Source: CAZDXJ01 sp964509475 | GTDB taxonomy: Bacteria > Pseudomonadota > Gammaproteobacteria > Methylococcales > Methylomonadaceae | Direction: 5' to 3' | Length of the DNA: 31,529 nt | Assembly (NCBI GenBank): GCA_964509475.1 | Contig: CAZDXJ010000021.1 | Span: forward strand, 1-31,529 | Shown: positions 30,921 to 31,529 of the stretch, piece after piece | Layout of the letters: the number at the start of each line of letters is the position of its first letter | How positions within the stretch are numbered: position 1 is the stretch's first letter | Notes under the pieces: generated by a model | What the model was told of the DNA's origin: nothing | What the model saw: only the letters and a program-made list of their open reading frames with translations | The model's database searches: none | Program-made: the position numbers and the translations under genes

Positions 30921-31529
30921 CTAGAACTGACCGGTCACAACAACTGTGCCATCGACATCAATTTCTACAGTATCACCTGCTGACGGCGCTGGAATACCGG
31001 ATTGAATGCCCGGCGTCATCAAATCAACATCACAAAAACCCCATTTTTCACGAATGCCTTTTTTGGAAGATTTTGCGTTGATTTCATAACTGGCTTTACC
31101 CCGGCGCATTTTTTTCAAATCAAGCGTACAAACGGCATATGGAGTGCCGTTACTCAATGTTGCCGTTACAGATGCCAAATCCGCATTACTGACAGAAAGC
31201 CCAAGATTCTGAGTTGGAACCAACAGTTTCAGCTCGGCTTCGAACTTCTCTTTGCCATTATGGGTTTTGTAAACGGCTTTTCCACGAACACGCGGTTCAA
31301 TACCTGTTGAGTTTAGGCGAATTTTAAGTTTCTGATCAGCAACAGGCAATGCTGGAATACCCAAATTGCCGTTACCGTTATTGCCATTGCCGCCGTTACC
31401 GTTATTGCCGCCGTTGTGGCTGTCGCCGTCGGTATCGGCGCCGGTACCGTTGTCAAGATCGCCATCGCCATCGGCATCGTGCAAACCGCCGTTACCGTTA
31501 TTGCCGCCGTTGTGGCTGTCGCCATCGGT
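30921..31529 (-). CDS. Asp/Gly/Asn-rich repeat protein, C-terminal part (N-terminus beyond window)
   Basis: 203 codons, open to the right edge, so the start is not seen; a TTG at 31484 is an internal codon of the repeat. The N-terminal part here is low-complexity: TDGDSHNGGNNGNGG appears twice, 32 codons apart, separated by DADGDGDLDNGTGAD. The DxDGDxD runs resemble calcium-binding loops of thrombospondin type 3 repeats. The C-terminal 140 residues form a probable beta-rich domain (KLKIRLNSTGIEPRVRGKAV, YAVCTLDLKKMRRGKASYE, terminal VEIDVDGTVVVTGQF) with two cysteines. I recognise no family; an exported, calcium-binding surface protein is a guess. Confidence 0.7.
   Translation of the reverse strand, partial: TDGDSHNGGNNGNGGLHDADGDGDLDNGTGADTDGDSHNGGNNGNGGNGNNGNGNLGIPALPVADQKLKIRLNSTGIEPRVRGKAVYKTHNGKEKFEAELKLLVPTQNLGLSVSNADLASVTATLSNGTPYAVCTLDLKKMRRGKASYEINAKSSKKGIREKWGFCDVDLMTPGIQSGIPAPSAGDTVEIDVDGTVVVTGQF
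31391..31529. repeat. Coding tandem repeat, 96-bp period
   Basis: 43 bases at 31391-31433 recur at 31487-31529 with one mismatch. The shared unit encodes TDGDSHNGGNNGNGG on the minus strand. Confidence 0.85.

Noticed and set aside
31391..31529. CRISPR-like repeats
   Set aside because: The repeats are in frame within a coding region, encode a low-complexity peptide and have no unique spacers of regular size.

Overview
The window looks like chromosome from a gammaproteobacterial methylotroph, most likely a methanotroph of the Methylococcales. The evidence is a canonical formaldehyde-activating enzyme (Fae) with other genes of the tetrahydromethanopterin (H4MPT) type beside it, the gammaproteobacterial order gatBAC / mreBCD / mrdA-rodA-mltB / dacA, and moderate GC with AT-rich spacers. 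No rRNA, tRNA, CRISPR array, prophage or complete insertion sequence was seen.

Layout. (1) 1-1064, minus: N-terminal two thirds of a Tat-exported SoxB thiosulfohydrolase, running off the left edge. (2) 1065-1992: non-coding and repeat-rich, with a REP-like hairpin, a 135-bp miniature element with ISL3-type ends and a perfect 8-bp target duplication, and a 17-bp duplicate of the soxB start region. (3) 1993-4219: a tight operon of a ZIP metal transporter, a UPF0016/Gdt1-type cation exporter and a TetR-family regulator. (4) 4210-7738: a promoter with an overlapping inverted-repeat operator, then a DUF4242 protein, a secreted SBP56-type methanethiol oxidase (MtoX), and one polypeptide fusing a SCO1-like copper chaperone to a MauG/cytochrome-c-peroxidase-like di-haem protein. 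(5) 7746-9039: a DUF1499 protein and a DUF523 protein with a short DUF1722 tail. (6) 9187-12434: an SDR/epimerase-like protein and a HisA-like TIM barrel, converging through a bidirectional terminator on fae and a CitG-like protein. (7) 12724-17035, minus: PerM/AI-2E-type permease and gatB-gatA-gatC. (8) 17159-26510, plus: mreB-mreC-mreD-mrdA-rodA-mltB-dacA-dat-ybeD and a membrane protein of unknown function, a long wall-elongation operon. mreC appears to start at an AUA codon. (9) 26667-30566: DUF547 protein, TVP38/TMEM64 protein, a flavin disulfide reductase of MerA/Lpd type, and an ECF sigma factor with its zinc-binding anti-sigma partner. (10) 30567-31529: repeats, a strong terminator, and the C-terminal part of an Asp/Gly/Asn-rich repeat protein running off the right edge.

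How the parts may work together. MtoX oxidises methanethiol to formaldehyde, sulfide and H2O2. Fae, a few kb away, condenses formaldehyde with H4MPT, and SoxB acts on bound sulfur in sulfur oxidation. The region may therefore join C1-sulfur oxidation to formaldehyde handling; this is inference from gene content. The most distinctive item is the SCO1-MauG fusion directly behind mtoX: a single protein that could carry both the copper-delivery and redox-maturation activities usually encoded by separate mtoX-linked genes.
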